Source: Mesoterricola sediminis (GTDB taxonomy: Bacteria; Acidobacteriota; Holophagae; Holophagales; Holophagaceae). Taken from it: a DNA stretch of 64,000 nt. The stretch is taken from NCBI RefSeq assembly GCF_030295425.1, contig NZ_AP027081.1, forward strand, positions 2,172,965 to 2,236,964, written 5' to 3'. Position 1 is the first letter of the stretch. Each line of letters starts with the position of its first letter. Below, piece by piece: positions 63,544-64,000 of this stretch. Both the position numbers and the translations under genes were made by a program. The notes under the pieces are model-generated. The model searched no databases. It saw only the letters and a list, made by a program, of their open reading frames with translations, and was not told the DNA's origin.

Positions 63544-63906
63544 ATGAAAGCCCACGTGCTGACGATCCTGCTCGCCACCGGCCTCGGGGCCGCGGCCCAG
63601 CAGCCGCCTCCCACCCCACCGCCCGATCGGCCTACCCACGAAGGGCGCACCCATAAGCACGCCCAGGACCAGGGCGCGGCCGATGCCGACACCGCCCTTG
63701 CCCGCCAGATCCGCAAGGAACTGAAGGAGACCAAGGGCCTCAGCGCCAAGGCCCGGGCCCTCAAGGTGGCCGCCAAGGGCGGCCAGGTCACCCTCCGGGG
63801 GACCGTGGCCACCGCCGAAGAAAAGGACCAGGTGGAGGCCATCGCCCGCCGCCTGGCCGGAGAAGGGAAGGTGACCAGCGAGGTGAAGGTGAAGAAGGCC
63901 CCCTGA
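63544..63906 (+). CDS. periplasmic BON-domain protein
   Basis: A 120-residue exported protein. A signal peptide (HVLTILLATGLGAAAQ) is followed by a Pro/His-rich linker. One BON domain (about 50-118) contains TALARQIRKELKETKGLSAK, VAAKGGQVTLRGTVATAEEK and EAIARRLAGEGKVTSEVKVK, with the conserved glycine pair of the OsmY-type fold. BON domains bind phospholipid at the envelope and OsmY is a stress protein in E. coli. GGAG precedes the ATG at 63544. It follows a terminator, so its expression may be lower than that of its neighbour. Confidence 0.88.
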   Translation: MKAHVLTILLATGLGAAAQQPPPTPPPDRPTHEGRTHKHAQDQGAADADTALARQIRKELKETKGLSAKARALKVAAKGGQVTLRGTVATAEEKDQVEAIARRLAGEGKVTSEVKVKKAP

Positions 63907-64000
63907 TCCGCGTTCGTCGCGCGCCCAACCCCCGCGCGGTTTCCCGCCCATCCGTGATCTCCGTCCCCGGGAATCCCGGTAGGCTGGAGGCATGCAGTTC
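63907..64000 (+). other. end of window: gap and possible gene start
   Basis: The 94 bases after the BON gene hold no complete gene. An ATG at 63992 lies directly after GGAGG with only one base of spacing, and the window ends after three codons. It may be the first codon of the next plus-strand gene, but this cannot be judged here. Confidence 0.25.

Overview
The window comes from a very GC-rich Gram-negative bacterium. A diderm envelope is shown by LptD, TolC-type and small beta-barrel outer-membrane proteins and a TonB-like protein. The gene mix (three-gene transhydrogenase, sigma-54 enhancer-binding proteins, RNase E/G with a long basic tail, Pst proteins with large insertions, many two-component and c-di-GMP proteins) would fit Acidobacteriota of the Holophaga/Geothrix type. 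That placement is an inference from gene content, not a measurement. No rRNA, tRNA, CRISPR array, insertion sequence or phage module was recognised. The region looks like ordinary chromosome, densely packed, with many 1-4 nt translational overlaps.

Layout. 1-6 kb: a PAP2 phosphatase cut by the window edge, the pntAA-pntAB-pntB transhydrogenase operon, and a 4Fe-4S protein divergent from a TonB-like gene across an FNR-type box. 6.4-12.6 kb: ettA, a secreted protein of unknown function, a SRAP (YedK/HMCES-like) gene overlapping a membrane HExxH protein, and a hybrid histidine kinase. 12.7-19.1 kb: an NHL-repeat protein and an emrB-emrA-tolC efflux operon whose TolC carries an N-terminal STAS-like domain, with an operator-like repeat cluster in front. 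19.3-34.2 kb: a Vps62-like secreted protein, a GAF-GAF-sigma-54 activator, an S9 peptidase, a large C45-type hydrolase, a DinB protein, a POT peptide transporter, a PilZ protein with a pseudo-receiver, pyrD and an FAD oxidoreductase.

34.2-45.4 kb: two small secreted proteins under a promoter with a palindrome between its -35 and -10, prfC behind a terminator-like leader hairpin, a histidine kinase/response regulator pair, a four-gene operon (GNAT, agmatinase-like, unknown, acyltransferase), and an EAL-CBS-GGDEF protein. 45.4-54.8 kb: a phosphate region, all on the minus strand, running pstS-pstC-pstA-pstB-phoU-phoB, then a DUF47 protein, a PiT transporter and a YfiR-like protein, preceded by a Pho-box-like repeat. 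No phoR is present. 55-60.4 kb: rne, a ZIP transporter and lptD. 60.3-64 kb: a sigma-54 activator divergent from a sigma-54-like promoter that reads into an outer-membrane protein, a hemerythrin-SRPBCC fusion and a BON protein, separated by strong hairpins.

The most unusual points are the STAS-TolC fusion, the operator cluster in front of it, the AT-rich palindromes at three unrelated promoters, the terminator-like hairpin directly before prfC, and the hairpin-partitioned sigma-54 cassette at the right end. No wholly new multi-gene system was recognised with confidence.
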